From: Clostridiales bacterium
Lineage (GTDB): Bacteria > Bacillota > Clostridia > Oscillospirales > Oscillospiraceae
Direction: 5' to 3'
DNA length: 13,191 nucleotides
NCBI GenBank assembly: GCA_021203685.1
Contig: JAJQAS010000001.1
Location: 1-13,191, forward strand
Positions 1 through 5,938 of this stretch are shown here, in pieces (the first letter of the stretch is position 1; each line of letters begins with the position of its first letter). The notes under the pieces were generated by a model, which made no database searches, was not told the DNA's origin, and was given only the letters and a program-made list of their open reading frames with translations. The position numbers and the translations under genes were made by a program.

Positions 1-190
1 TGACACACCCGCAGCCCTGTATGCTGCCGTTTTTCAGCTCCTTGGTGCTCACGTCGATCTCCCGCCCGCAGTCGCAGCGGCACCGCCAGACGGCGTAGCG
101 GTTCTTCCTCTCGCCGGTGTCGGCCTCTACGGTCAGCATCCCGAACCTTCTGCCGGGGGTTATCTTGTCGATTTTTCCTGTCTTTGACAT
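1..190 (-). CDS. Cys-rich mobile-element-type protein, C-terminus cut by window edge
   Basis: The first 63 residues are visible; the gene runs off the left edge. After a basic start (MSKTGKIDKITPG) comes a GRRFGMLTV segment and then CRCDCG (Cys37, 39, 41) and GCGC (Cys60, 62). This G-R-F-G-x-L-T-V ... C-x-C-x-C-G ... C-G-C layout is the small metal-binding-looking module often found in phage and integrative-element proteins, sometimes ahead of AP2 or HNH DNA-binding domains; whether such a domain follows cannot be seen. The ATG at 190 has a good ribosome site (GAGGTG about 8 bases upstream). It lies 27 bases downstream of the coiled-coil gene on the same strand, so the two are probably co-transcribed. 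Metal binding and DNA binding are inferences. Confidence 0.7.
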   Translation of the reverse strand, partial: MSKTGKIDKITPGRRFGMLTVEADTGERKNRYAVWRCRCDCGREIDVSTKELKNGSIQGCGCV

Positions 191-217
191 CTGTCCTTCA
201 CCTCTTTCGGCCAGTGG

Positions 218-661
218 TTATTCTTCCTTCTTTTTTGCTGTCCACAGGCGGGAACAAATGCGGAGGACCTTGTTTGGACTTTGACCGTTTTTCTGGTCGA
301 AGGTGTCCTGCCCGGCTTCCTCCTGCGAGGCCAGGCATTCGGTGGCTGCCTGTTGGATATTGGTGGTCACGTCTGCCGCCTCAGGGCGGGAGGGAGTCTC
401 CTGCGGATCCGCCGACTCGTTCAGAGCCTTCAGCGAGTCCAGATACTGCCGGGCGGCGGCATCCGCGTCCTCAAAGATGTGGTTCAGGCTCAGCGCCGCC
501 TCCGCGATGGAACCGACCTTCTCCATGCGCAGGATCTTGTCCTCCAGCTGGCGGCGAAGCTGCTCGTTCTCCGCCCGGAGTGCGCGTTCCTCCTGCTGGA
601 GCGCGTAGATGATCTCGATGAGCTCTGTGCGGTTCATGCTTCGTAGTTCTTTGTCCGCCAT
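218..661 (-). CDS. Small coiled-coil protein of unknown function (147 aa)
   Basis: This soluble, highly charged protein starts MADKELRSMNRTELIEIIYA. Residues about 5-50 are rich in Glu, Arg, Leu and Gln with heptad-like spacing (ALQQEERALRAENEQLRRQL), strongly suggesting a coiled coil. A low-complexity linker follows, and the end is basic (KKKEE). No catalytic motif is visible. I chose the ATG at 661 because AGGTG sits 5 bases before it; an in-frame GTG at 667 would overlap that site. It resembles the short coiled-coil accessory proteins carried on Clostridia integrative elements, and its neighbours support that setting. Function is not known. A possible leftward promoter lies at 908-936, inside an inverted-repeat-bounded segment. 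Confidence 0.75.
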   Translation of the reverse strand: MADKELRSMNRTELIEIIYALQQEERALRAENEQLRRQLEDKILRMEKVGSIAEAALSLNHIFEDADAAARQYLDSLKALNESADPQETPSRPEAADVTTNIQQAATECLASQEEAGQDTFDQKNGQSPNKVLRICSRLWTAKKKEE

Positions 662-826
662 GGTCACACCTCACTTGAACACGGCTGACCATACAATAGA
701 GACTGAAAGCACAACGAATCACAGCCACCTTTCAATAGTCAGCGGTTATAATAATGCCTAAATGGGGAAGACTGTTTGCGTGGCAGCGCTGCCGCTGCTG
801 TTTCGGGTGTCTTGCATCCGGGGGTG

Positions 827-850
827 CTCTTTAAGTGTTCCACTAAAAGA
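827..850 (+). repeat. Left arm of a perfect 24-bp inverted repeat
   Basis: This arm is the exact reverse complement of 1306-1329. Identity stops at both ends (826/1330 and 851/1305 do not pair). The arm is also nearly self-palindromic: CTCTTTAAGTG, a TTC centre, then CACTAAAAGAG, with one mismatched pair. Such self-symmetric arms are typical of recombinase or regulator binding sites. No target duplication is visible outside the arms. Confidence 0.9.
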
Positions 851-907
851 GTAGTGATTCTGTATGGATATGCCAATGTTTGTAAAGGCAAATCTTTATA
901 CTGTACC

Positions 908-936
908 ATTTTACTCCATTCTGTTAATGATGTCAA
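908..936 (-). promoter_or_regulatory. Near-consensus leftward promoter inside the inverted-repeat segment
   Basis: On the minus strand the -35 is TTGACA (931-936), the spacer is 17 bases and the -10 is TAAAAT (908-913). It points left, out through the left inverted-repeat arm, toward the coiled-coil gene whose ATG is at 661. The match is strong but activity is inferred. Confidence 0.6.
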
Positions 937-1090
937 TCAGCATTTTGACGATTTGACTGAAAAAGCCGGGAAAATGCCAAACAAAATCTTCCAGCATCGG
1001 AAACCAAAAAATAGAAAACGAACCGTCAATGGTCAAAATCATGGTCATGGCTATGACCACGCATACACCGTTCAGTTTGGGCGTGTTGAT

Positions 1091-1279
1091 TTCCCTTGCG
1101 TGGAAAACGGTGTGGACGTCAAATCCCTCAGCGAAATCATGGGGCATTCTGATGTGAAGATTACCTTGCAGCGCTATGTCCATCCCTCCATGGAAACCAA
1201 AAAGGCGCAAGTAAACAAGCTGCCGTTCCTTATTACCGATGGTCGAATTAGTGGTCAGGAAAAAGAGAGAATTGCCTGA
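1091..1279 (+). pseudogene. Tyrosine recombinase (phage-type integrase) C-terminal remnant
   Basis: The readable frame encodes CVENGVDVKSLSEIMGHSD and then VKITLQRYVHPS before METKKAQVNKLPF. This is the C-terminal end of a tyrosine recombinase: the G-H dipeptide and the RY with the expected tyrosine nucleophile are present. The preceding catalytic block (His-x-x-Arg and the first Arg) and the whole N-terminal half are missing. Upstream of about 1091 the sequence stops resembling an integrase in any frame I read, so this is a fragment. It cannot be an active recombinase. It lies inside the segment bounded by the 24-bp inverted repeats and ends shortly before the right arm. Confidence 0.75.
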
Positions 1280-1305
1280 AATTACAACGTTTATCGGCTC
1301 TGTTT

Positions 1306-1329
1306 TCTTTTAGTGGAACACTTAAAGAG
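1306..1329 (-). repeat. Right arm of the 24-bp inverted repeat
   Basis: This is the perfect reverse complement of 827-850. Together the arms bound a 455-bp interior holding the integrase remnant and the leftward promoter. The arm lies 21 bases before the rightward terminator-like hairpin at 1351-1398. Confidence 0.9.
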
Positions 1330-1350
1330 TAGGTAATCAAAAAAATGAAG

Positions 1351-1398
1351 GCGTCTGTGGGTTATCATCGGCTCTTGCCGAAACCCAGAGGCTTTTTT
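1351..1398 (+). terminator. Rightward intrinsic-terminator-like hairpin
   Basis: GCGTCTG..GGTT (1351-1363) pairs with AACCCAGAGGC (1382-1392), with a bulge and a mismatch. An inner CGGC/GCCG helix caps it, and six T follow at 1393-1398. It would stop rightward transcription leaving the inverted-repeat segment. The imperfect stem keeps confidence moderate. Confidence 0.5.
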
Positions 1399-1407
1399 AT
1401 TTTTCAA

Positions 1408-1889
1408 ACTCTTGTTATTTCTTGATGCCTTATTTTAATTGTAAAGACTGCTATGCCAGACCGGCAAAGATGTCGCCAGAGCGAGGGGAGCAAACGTGAT
1501 CTGCGTTCATCCTGTCCCCCCGCTGCGTTTTGTGGTATACTAAAACAGAGAGAGAAGCGCAGAAAAAAACCACTCCACATCGGTTATCACGATGGGGAGT
1601 GGGCATGTTGGGGCATTCCGGGCAGAGGTTCTATGAATTTTTGATTCTGCGCCATCCCCACATTTCATTCCATGCGTTTACGACAAAATTTTCTGTTGGG
1701 GTGACACGAATGAAAATAAAATTGCAGCAGGTTATCGACGCCGTGGTACGATTACCAGAGAGAATCCTATGCGCCAGTATGAGTGTAAATGTACTCTGTG
1801 CAGATCAAAACGGCAGGTAGCGTTTTGGGAAGCGCTCCATTCATTCGTTATGGCATTGCGAGAATCATTGATAAGGGAGCGAACACACA
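1408..1889. other. Gene-free stretch with faint coding relics
   Basis: No convincing gene is present in this AT-leaning interval. The open stretches of 36-96 codons lack ribosome sites and family motifs. A short start at 1710 reads MKIKLQQVIDAV, which resembles the N-terminus of UPF0158-type proteins, but it degenerates immediately and stops at 1820. I regard it only as a possible relic. A leftward terminator at 1563-1602 has no gene upstream of it. The interval ends with the nitroreductase ribosome site. Confidence 0.5.
1563..1602 (-). terminator. Orphan leftward intrinsic terminator
   Basis: CCACTCCACATCG (1570-1582) pairs with CGATGGGGAGTGG (1590-1602) with one mismatch around a 7-base loop. 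Read leftward, the stem is followed by seven U (1563-1569). No minus-strand gene lies upstream of it, so it is probably the tail of a deleted gene. Confidence 0.75.
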
Positions 1890-2471
1890 ATGACCAGTAT
1901 AGAAGAAATTATAATGAACCGGCGGTCCGTCAGAAAATTCAATGACAAGCCGATAACAGACGATGAATTGTCTGCCATCGTTGAAGCAGGCAGATGGGCA
2001 CCTACGGGCGGCAACTGCCAAACAGTACACTTCCTTGTGATCACAAATAAGTGCGTTCTCACAACGCTTCGACAGCGTGTGAAAGAAGCTTTTTCGGGGA
2101 TGGAACTTTCCGATGAGCAGTACATCAGCATCCAGAATTCCATCAAGCTGGCAAGGCACGGAAGTTATGTGTATGATTATAATGCTCCTGTGCTTGTCGT
2201 AGTAGCGAACAGATATGGCTATCCCAATGCTATAGCGGATTCTTCCTGCGCCCTACAAAATATGATGCTCACAGCAGAAGCTATGGGTATCGGCTCCTGC
2301 TGGATAAACCAACTGCACTGGCTTGATGAAAACCAGCTCATCAGGGAGTGTCTTGAGCCGCTGGGACTTGGTTCAGATGAAACGATATGCGGAGCAGTTG
2401 CTCTTGGCAATTACGATGGGACACACACACGAAAGCCGAGAACTGGCATGAAGGTGGATTTCGTAAAGTAG
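1890..2471 (+). CDS. Nitroreductase-family flavoprotein (193 aa)
   Basis: The protein matches the short, FMN-dependent nitroreductase fold, usually a cytoplasmic homodimer that reduces nitro, quinone or related compounds with NAD(P)H. Near the N-terminus NRRSVRKF supplies the Arg-Ser-x-Arg phosphate-binding residues. APTGGNCQTVHF (about residues 37-48) is the usual flavin-contacting loop, and MGIGSCWIN (about 131-139) plus AVALGNYDG match the conserved C-terminal half. The length is normal. The ATG at 1890 follows AAGGGAG about 9 bases upstream and places the RRSVR motif at its usual distance. It is alone on its strand between mobile-element relics and more AT-rich than the genes to its right, suggesting acquisition by transfer. 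The physiological substrate cannot be told from sequence. Confidence 0.92.
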   Translation: MTSIEEIIMNRRSVRKFNDKPITDDELSAIVEAGRWAPTGGNCQTVHFLVITNKCVLTTLRQRVKEAFSGMELSDEQYISIQNSIKLARHGSYVYDYNAPVLVVVANRYGYPNAIADSSCALQNMMLTAEAMGIGSCWINQLHWLDENQLIRECLEPLGLGSDETICGAVALGNYDGTHTRKPRTGMKVDFVK

Positions 2472-2574
2472 ATGCCTTGAAGTGAAAGATGTCGTGTCGT
2501 TTGAGTAGTAACAACCCATCTACAAAACGGATGCGCCGTGAGGCACGGCTTGGTGGAAGATATGCTCTCCAAAG

Positions 2575-2621
2575 AAAAAAGCCCCGGCAGGTCGCCACAA
2601 TTTCTGTGACAACCTACCGGG
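2575..2621 (-). terminator. Leftward intrinsic terminator of a mobile-element relic
   Basis: Read leftward, CCCGGTAGGTTGTCACA pairs with TGTGGCGACCTGCCGGG with few mismatches, followed by GC and six U (2575-2580). It lies directly downstream of the short relic frame ending at 2628 and would also block leftward transcription from entering the nitroreductase region. Confidence 0.85.
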
Positions 2622-2627
2622 TTCCAA

Positions 2628-2729
2628 TTACCTGTTCGGATTACGCTGCTCCTGCTGCCTGCGGTGTTCCTGTTCTTCATGCTCTTGCTCCACCCCCAAA
2701 ATCGCTCCAGCAATCCTTTTTGGATTTCA
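2628..2729 (-). pseudogene. Possible C-terminal tail of a lost mobilization-type gene
   Basis: The leftward frame reads GVEQEHEEQEHRRQQEQRNP and then stops (TAA at 2628-2630), seven bases before a strong terminator. A charged Glu/Gln/His/Arg-rich end followed at once by a terminator is what one sees at the 3' end of conjugation or mobilization genes, but the fragment is too short to identify. The frame has no start and is closed upstream by a stop. I treat it as a relic, with the family assignment tentative. Confidence 0.3.
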
Positions 2730-2826
2730 AGTTTTTTCAACGAAGTTATGGCGAAAATTTTCCGCAAGACGCCGAAGCTCTAATTGTGCGGTGTTGCCTA
2801 AAGAAAATCCAACCGGGAGGCCACAT

Positions 2827-3633
2827 ATGAAACACTATCTCACCAGCGGGGAGTTCGCCCGGCTGCGGGGGGTCAACGTCAACTCTCTGCTCTACTACGA
2901 AAAACTGGGCATTTTGCGGCCCGCCCATGTGGACCCCGCCAGCAAATACCGCTACTACGCGCCGGAGCAGCTGTCCACCCTGGACATCATTCTGCTGTGC
3001 ATCGACCTGGACATCCCCCTGAAGGAGCTGAAGCAGTACCAGGACGAAACCGCCTACTGGCAGAAAAAGCTGCTGGAGGACGGCAGGCGCAGGACGGAGG
3101 AGAAGATCCGCAAAATGCAGACTGACCTGCGGAAGATCGAGTACTCTCTGCAATGCCAGGTGGAGCAGGACAGCTACGCCGCCTGCCAGGGCATCTATCA
3201 GCGCGAAATTGCCCCCCGCTTTTTCATCGTGGAGGAATACGTGGGCGCACTGGCAAACATCACCCAGTTTGGCCGTATCTCCACCGGCCTGTTCGACTAC
3301 GCGGAGAGCCGGGGGCTTTCCACCCTCCTGCCCACGGGGTTTATGTTCCTCTTTGACAGCGAGGCAGTCCGGCAGTTCCTGTTTTACGAGGTGCTGCCCC
3401 CGGAACAGACCGATGAAAAGGTCATCCGACTGCCCGGGGGGACCTGGTCCTGCCTGCAAATGGAGTTCGACCCGGAGCTGGACCACATCCCGTTTTTGGA
3501 GCAGCATTTCGGCGTCTCTGACCGGCGCATCGCCATCTTCTCCAACCTGACCCGGGACCGGCTGAAATTCAACAGCCGGTACAACGAGATCCAGGTGCTG
3601 GACGGGTATGCAATACCGGACGGCGGGAAGTGA
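2827..3633 (+). CDS. MerR-family transcriptional regulator with effector-binding domain (268 aa)
   Basis: The N-terminus is a MerR DNA-binding domain: LTSGEFARLRGVNVNSLLYY (helix-turn-helix), then EKLGILRP and SKYRYYAPEQLSTLDIILLC, the typical wing and second helix pair. Residues about 75-110 form a charged dimerisation helix. The remaining ~155 residues resemble the BltR/BmrR class, in which a GyrI-like domain binds a small hydrophobic or cationic ligand. The ATG at 2827 has GGGAGG 7 bases upstream. Members of this class usually twist and activate promoters with 19-bp spacers. It is convergent with the kinase-MATE operon, whose promoter (5825-5855) has exactly that design, so it is the best candidate regulator; that link is inference. 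No comparable dyad was seen before its own start. Confidence 0.9.
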   Translation: MKHYLTSGEFARLRGVNVNSLLYYEKLGILRPAHVDPASKYRYYAPEQLSTLDIILLCIDLDIPLKELKQYQDETAYWQKKLLEDGRRRTEEKIRKMQTDLRKIEYSLQCQVEQDSYAACQGIYQREIAPRFFIVEEYVGALANITQFGRISTGLFDYAESRGLSTLLPTGFMFLFDSEAVRQFLFYEVLPPEQTDEKVIRLPGGTWSCLQMEFDPELDHIPFLEQHFGVSDRRIAIFSNLTRDRLKFNSRYNEIQVLDGYAIPDGGK

Positions 3634-3691
3634 CCCGCCGCCCGGTGTGGGAGTTGGTGTTGGGGTTTAGATGTTTTTTGCTGGTATTTTG

Positions 3692-3760
3692 TGTAGGGAC
3701 GGTCCTCGGCTGCCCGGAAAAGGACGCGGAACCTGCGGGCGGCCAAGGGCCGCTCCTACA
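3692..3760. repeat. REP-like imperfect palindrome between convergent genes
   Basis: The element begins TGTAGGGACGGTCCTCGGC and ends with the near reverse complement (GGCCAAGGGCCGCTCCTACA). The arms of about 25 bases match at roughly four positions in five, and the right arm contains its own GCGGCC/GGCCGC hairpin. GC-rich palindromes with TGTAGG ends recur between genes in gut Clostridia. Placed between MerR and MATE gene ends, it may also act as a transcript end or mRNA-stabilising hairpin for both. Confidence 0.6.
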
Positions 3761-3812
3761 GGTGTGTGGTAACAGTTTCCTGTAACGTTATTGAGGGGAT
3801 TGCCCACACATA

Positions 3813-5201
3813 TCAGCCGACTGTTCCCCTCTCCGCCGGGAAAATCACCTTCCAGTTCCGTTTCAGCAGCACAATGGAGATGAGACACGCCACCCCATCG
3901 GTCAGCGGCCCCGCCCAGAGGGTGCCCATCACGCCCATGAAGCGGGAGAGAACGATCATCGCCAGAGGCACCAGGAAGATCTGCTTGGAGAAGGTATTGA
4001 CAGAGGCCAGCACCGGTTTTCCCACGGACTGGAAGAAAATGCTGGTGCAGTATTGCAGCCCGTTGGCCACCACCAGCATCAGGAAGATGCGCATACACAG
4101 CACGGCAAACTCGTTGTAAAGCTCGGTCTCCGACCCGAAGAGGGAGACCAACGCCATGGGGCAGAGCTGGAAGGCCGCCGTCGCCAGCGCCATGAACACG
4201 GTGCCGGTGACCACCGTGAACCAGAAGGTGGATTTGGTGCGGTCATACTTGCCCGCGCCGTAGTTGTAGCCCATGATGGGCTGGGAGCCGCTGGAGACGC
4301 CCTGTACCACGTTGACGGCCACGTTGCTGAGCTTGATGGTGATGCCCATGGCGGCCACGGTGATGTCCGCCCCGTACTTGGACAGCGCCCCGTAGACCGC
4401 CAGCATATTGTTGGACACGGCGGCGATGAGCGCAAACGAGAGCTGCAAAATGCAGCTGGACACCCCCAGCCCGGCGATGCTTTTGATGATGGAGAAGTTG
4501 GGGCGGAAGTACTTCTTTCGGATCGAGACGTTTTTGAACCGGGGGAGGTAGGCCAGGATCCACACCACGTTGATGGTCTGCCCGATGACGGTGGCGATGG
4601 CTGCCCCCCGCACCCCCCAGCCGAAGCCGATGCAGAACAGGGCGTCCAGCACGATGTTGGAGCCGCAGGCCACCAGCAGGCCCACCATGCCGTAGGTGGC
4701 GCCCCCGTCCACCCGGACGGCGGCGGTGACCGGGTTGAGAATGGCCATCAGGGGGAAGCCCAAGGCGATGATGGAGCCGTAGGCCATGGCGTAGGGGAGG
4801 GAGGTCTCCGTGGCCCCGAACAGCCAGCAGATGGGCTCCAGGAACACCAGGGAGAACACTCCAAAGAGCAGTCCCACCACCAGCGCCACGGCGAAGGTGT
4901 TGCACACGCCGGTGGAGGCGTTTTCCTGGTGGCCCTTGCCCTGCTGGAGACTGGTATAGGCGGCGCAGCCGTCCCCCCAGAGGGTGGCGATGCCCAGCAT
5001 GATGATCATCAGGGGGTTGATGATGTTGGTGGCAGTGTTGCCCAGGTAGCCCACCGTCTGGCCGATGAAGATCTGGTCCACGATGTTGTAGAGGGCGTTG
5101 ACCACCAGCGCCACCGTGGCGGGGATGGCGTAGTGGGGGATGAGCTTGCTCAGCGGCTCCGTTCCCAGGGGATTTTGCACGACGGCTGTCCGTTCGCTCA
5201 T
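3813..5201 (-). CDS. MATE-family multidrug/organic cation efflux pump (462 aa)
   Basis: This is a full-length integral membrane protein of about 12 hydrophobic helices in two homologous halves, as expected for the MATE (MepA/DinF-like) fold, which exports cationic drugs or metabolites using a Na+ or H+ gradient. Typical elements are IPATVALVVNALYNIVDQIF and IGQ near the N-terminus, the mid-protein GQTINVVW helix, and QPIMGYNYGAGKYDR at the start of the second half. The ATG at 5201 has GAGGAGGG upstream and overlaps the stop of the kinase-like gene (ATGA, 5198-5201), so the two are translationally coupled; a longer open frame reaching 5423 merely runs through that upstream gene. Substrate is unknown. 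Expression is probably driven by the MerR-type promoter at 5825-5855. Confidence 0.95.
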   Translation of the reverse strand: MSERTAVVQNPLGTEPLSKLIPHYAIPATVALVVNALYNIVDQIFIGQTVGYLGNTATNIINPLMIIMLGIATLWGDGCAAYTSLQQGKGHQENASTGVCNTFAVALVVGLLFGVFSLVFLEPICWLFGATETSLPYAMAYGSIIALGFPLMAILNPVTAAVRVDGGATYGMVGLLVACGSNIVLDALFCIGFGWGVRGAAIATVIGQTINVVWILAYLPRFKNVSIRKKYFRPNFSIIKSIAGLGVSSCILQLSFALIAAVSNNMLAVYGALSKYGADITVAAMGITIKLSNVAVNVVQGVSSGSQPIMGYNYGAGKYDRTKSTFWFTVVTGTVFMALATAAFQLCPMALVSLFGSETELYNEFAVLCMRIFLMLVVANGLQYCTSIFFQSVGKPVLASVNTFSKQIFLVPLAMIVLSRFMGVMGTLWAGPLTDGVACLISIVLLKRNWKVIFPAERGTVG

Positions 5202-5776
5202 GGCGTTCCCTCCTCGACCTGCCGGTAGACCTGCTCGATGAGAGCGGCGGCGCCGTCCTCCCCCAGCAGCCCCGTGTTCAGGCACAGGTGGTAGTTGCTG
5301 GCGTCCCGCCACTCGGTCTCGTGGAACCGGCGGTAGAACCGCTCCCGGCCCCGGTCGGCCTTCTGGAGGAATGACTGCACCTCCTGGGGGGCTTTCCCAT
5401 ACACGGTGACCGCCCGCCGACACCGGTCATCGAAGTCTGCGGAGAGGAAGACCTTCAAACAGGGGAACTCTTTCTCCAGCACCTTGTCGGCGCAGCGGCC
5501 CACGATGACGCAGCTGCCCTTCCGGGCGCAGTCTTTGATGACGTCGGCCTCCGCCTTGTAGATTTTGACCGTCATGGCCACGTCAAAGAGGAAGGAGTTG
5601 GACAGGTGCTGCTCGTTCTGCCGGATAAAGTCCGGGCTTAGCTCGCTGACCTGGGCCGCTTTGTCGATGATGCTGCCGTCGTAGCAGGGGATACCCAGCC
5701 GCTGGGCCAAGAGGTGGCCGATCTTTCCGCCGCCGCTGCTGTATTGATGGCAGATCGTGATGATCCTGTGCTTCAT
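5198..5776 (-). CDS. Cytidylate kinase-like P-loop protein (192 aa)
   Basis: The protein resembles the cytidylate kinase-like family (AAK6-type). The N-terminal ITICHQYSSGGGKIGHLLAQ is the modified P-loop seen there in place of a canonical GKS/T loop. It is followed by GIPCYDGSII, then CVIVGRCADKVL (about residues 88-99) and VFLSADFDDRCRRAV, corresponding to the central strands and LID-side arginines. Real CMP kinases (cmk) are about 220 aa with a GxxxGKS/T loop, so nucleotide-monophosphate kinase activity should not be assumed. The ATG at 5776 has GCGAGG 7 bases upstream. It is first in an operon with the MATE pump, with a 4-base overlap, which points to a shared task such as modifying or sensing the pump's substrate. 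That role is inference. Confidence 0.88.
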   Translation of the reverse strand: MKHRIITICHQYSSGGGKIGHLLAQRLGIPCYDGSIIDKAAQVSELSPDFIRQNEQHLSNSFLFDVAMTVKIYKAEADVIKDCARKGSCVIVGRCADKVLEKEFPCLKVFLSADFDDRCRRAVTVYGKAPQEVQSFLQKADRGRERFYRRFHETEWRDASNYHLCLNTGLLGEDGAAALIEQVYRQVEEGTP

Positions 5777-5801
5777 AACGTTGCCTCGCTTTCGTTTTTT
5801 T

Positions 5802-5818
5802 GCCGGCCAGAGGCCAGC
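5802..5818 (-). other. Hairpin at the predicted 5' end of the kinase-MATE mRNA
   Basis: On the minus strand GCTGGCC (5812-5818) pairs with GGCCGGC (5802-5808) around a 3-base loop, followed by seven A. It begins about seven bases after the -10, so the transcript would open with this stem. 5'-terminal stems of this kind can protect mRNA. The role is inferred. Confidence 0.45.
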
Positions 5819-5824
5819 GTTCCT

Positions 5825-5855
5825 ATTCTAAACTCCACCATAATAATGGAGTCAA
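5825..5855 (-). promoter_or_regulatory. MerR-type promoter of the kinase-MATE operon
   Basis: The -35 TTGACT (5850-5855) and -10 TAGAAT (5825-5830) are separated by 19 bases. The spacer carries the dyad ACTCCA-N9-TGGAGT (5832-5852) with an inner AT/AT pair. An overlong spacer filled by a dyad is the hallmark of promoters that MerR proteins activate by DNA untwisting. The gene start is 48 bases downstream of the -10. Confidence 0.75.
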
Positions 5856-5884
5856 GAGGGGAAACGAAAAAATACGAGTGCAAA

Positions 5885-5921
5885 GCAAAGCCCCCTCGCC
5901 GTCCCGAAGGGGGCGAGGGGG
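5885..5921 (-). terminator. Terminator-like hairpin after the amidotransferase gene
   Basis: CCCCCTCGCC (5891-5900) pairs perfectly with GGCGAGGGGG (5912-5921), with an inner CCC/GGG pair. Read leftward the stem is followed by CTTTGC, a poor U tract. It sits 17 bases after the stop at 5939 and ends about 30 bases before the MerR-type promoter, insulating the two units. Confidence 0.7.
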
Positions 5922-5938
5922 TATAAACCAATACGTCC

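Noticed and set aside
911..1210. A 99-codon minus-strand frame within the inverted-repeat segment
   Set aside because: It has no ribosome site, half of it is antisense to the integrase remnant, and no family was recognised; the near-consensus promoter overlaps its 3' end.
1769..1945. Short plus-strand frame with a Cys-x-Cys-x2-Cys run before the nitroreductase
   Set aside because: It lacks a ribosome site, runs into the nitroreductase gene in another frame and shows no family pattern.
2535..2549. GCCGTG-AGG-CACGGC hairpin after the nitroreductase as its terminator
   Set aside because: The stem is short and not followed by a T run.
4053..5228. A 391-codon open frame on the plus strand
   Set aside because: It is antisense to the MATE gene; its His/Gly/Asp-rich low-complexity composition is typical of a shadow frame.
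3813..5423. A longer 536-residue version of the MATE protein
   Set aside because: The extra N-terminus reads through the kinase-like gene in another frame; the ATG at 5201 has a proper ribosome site and family-like start.
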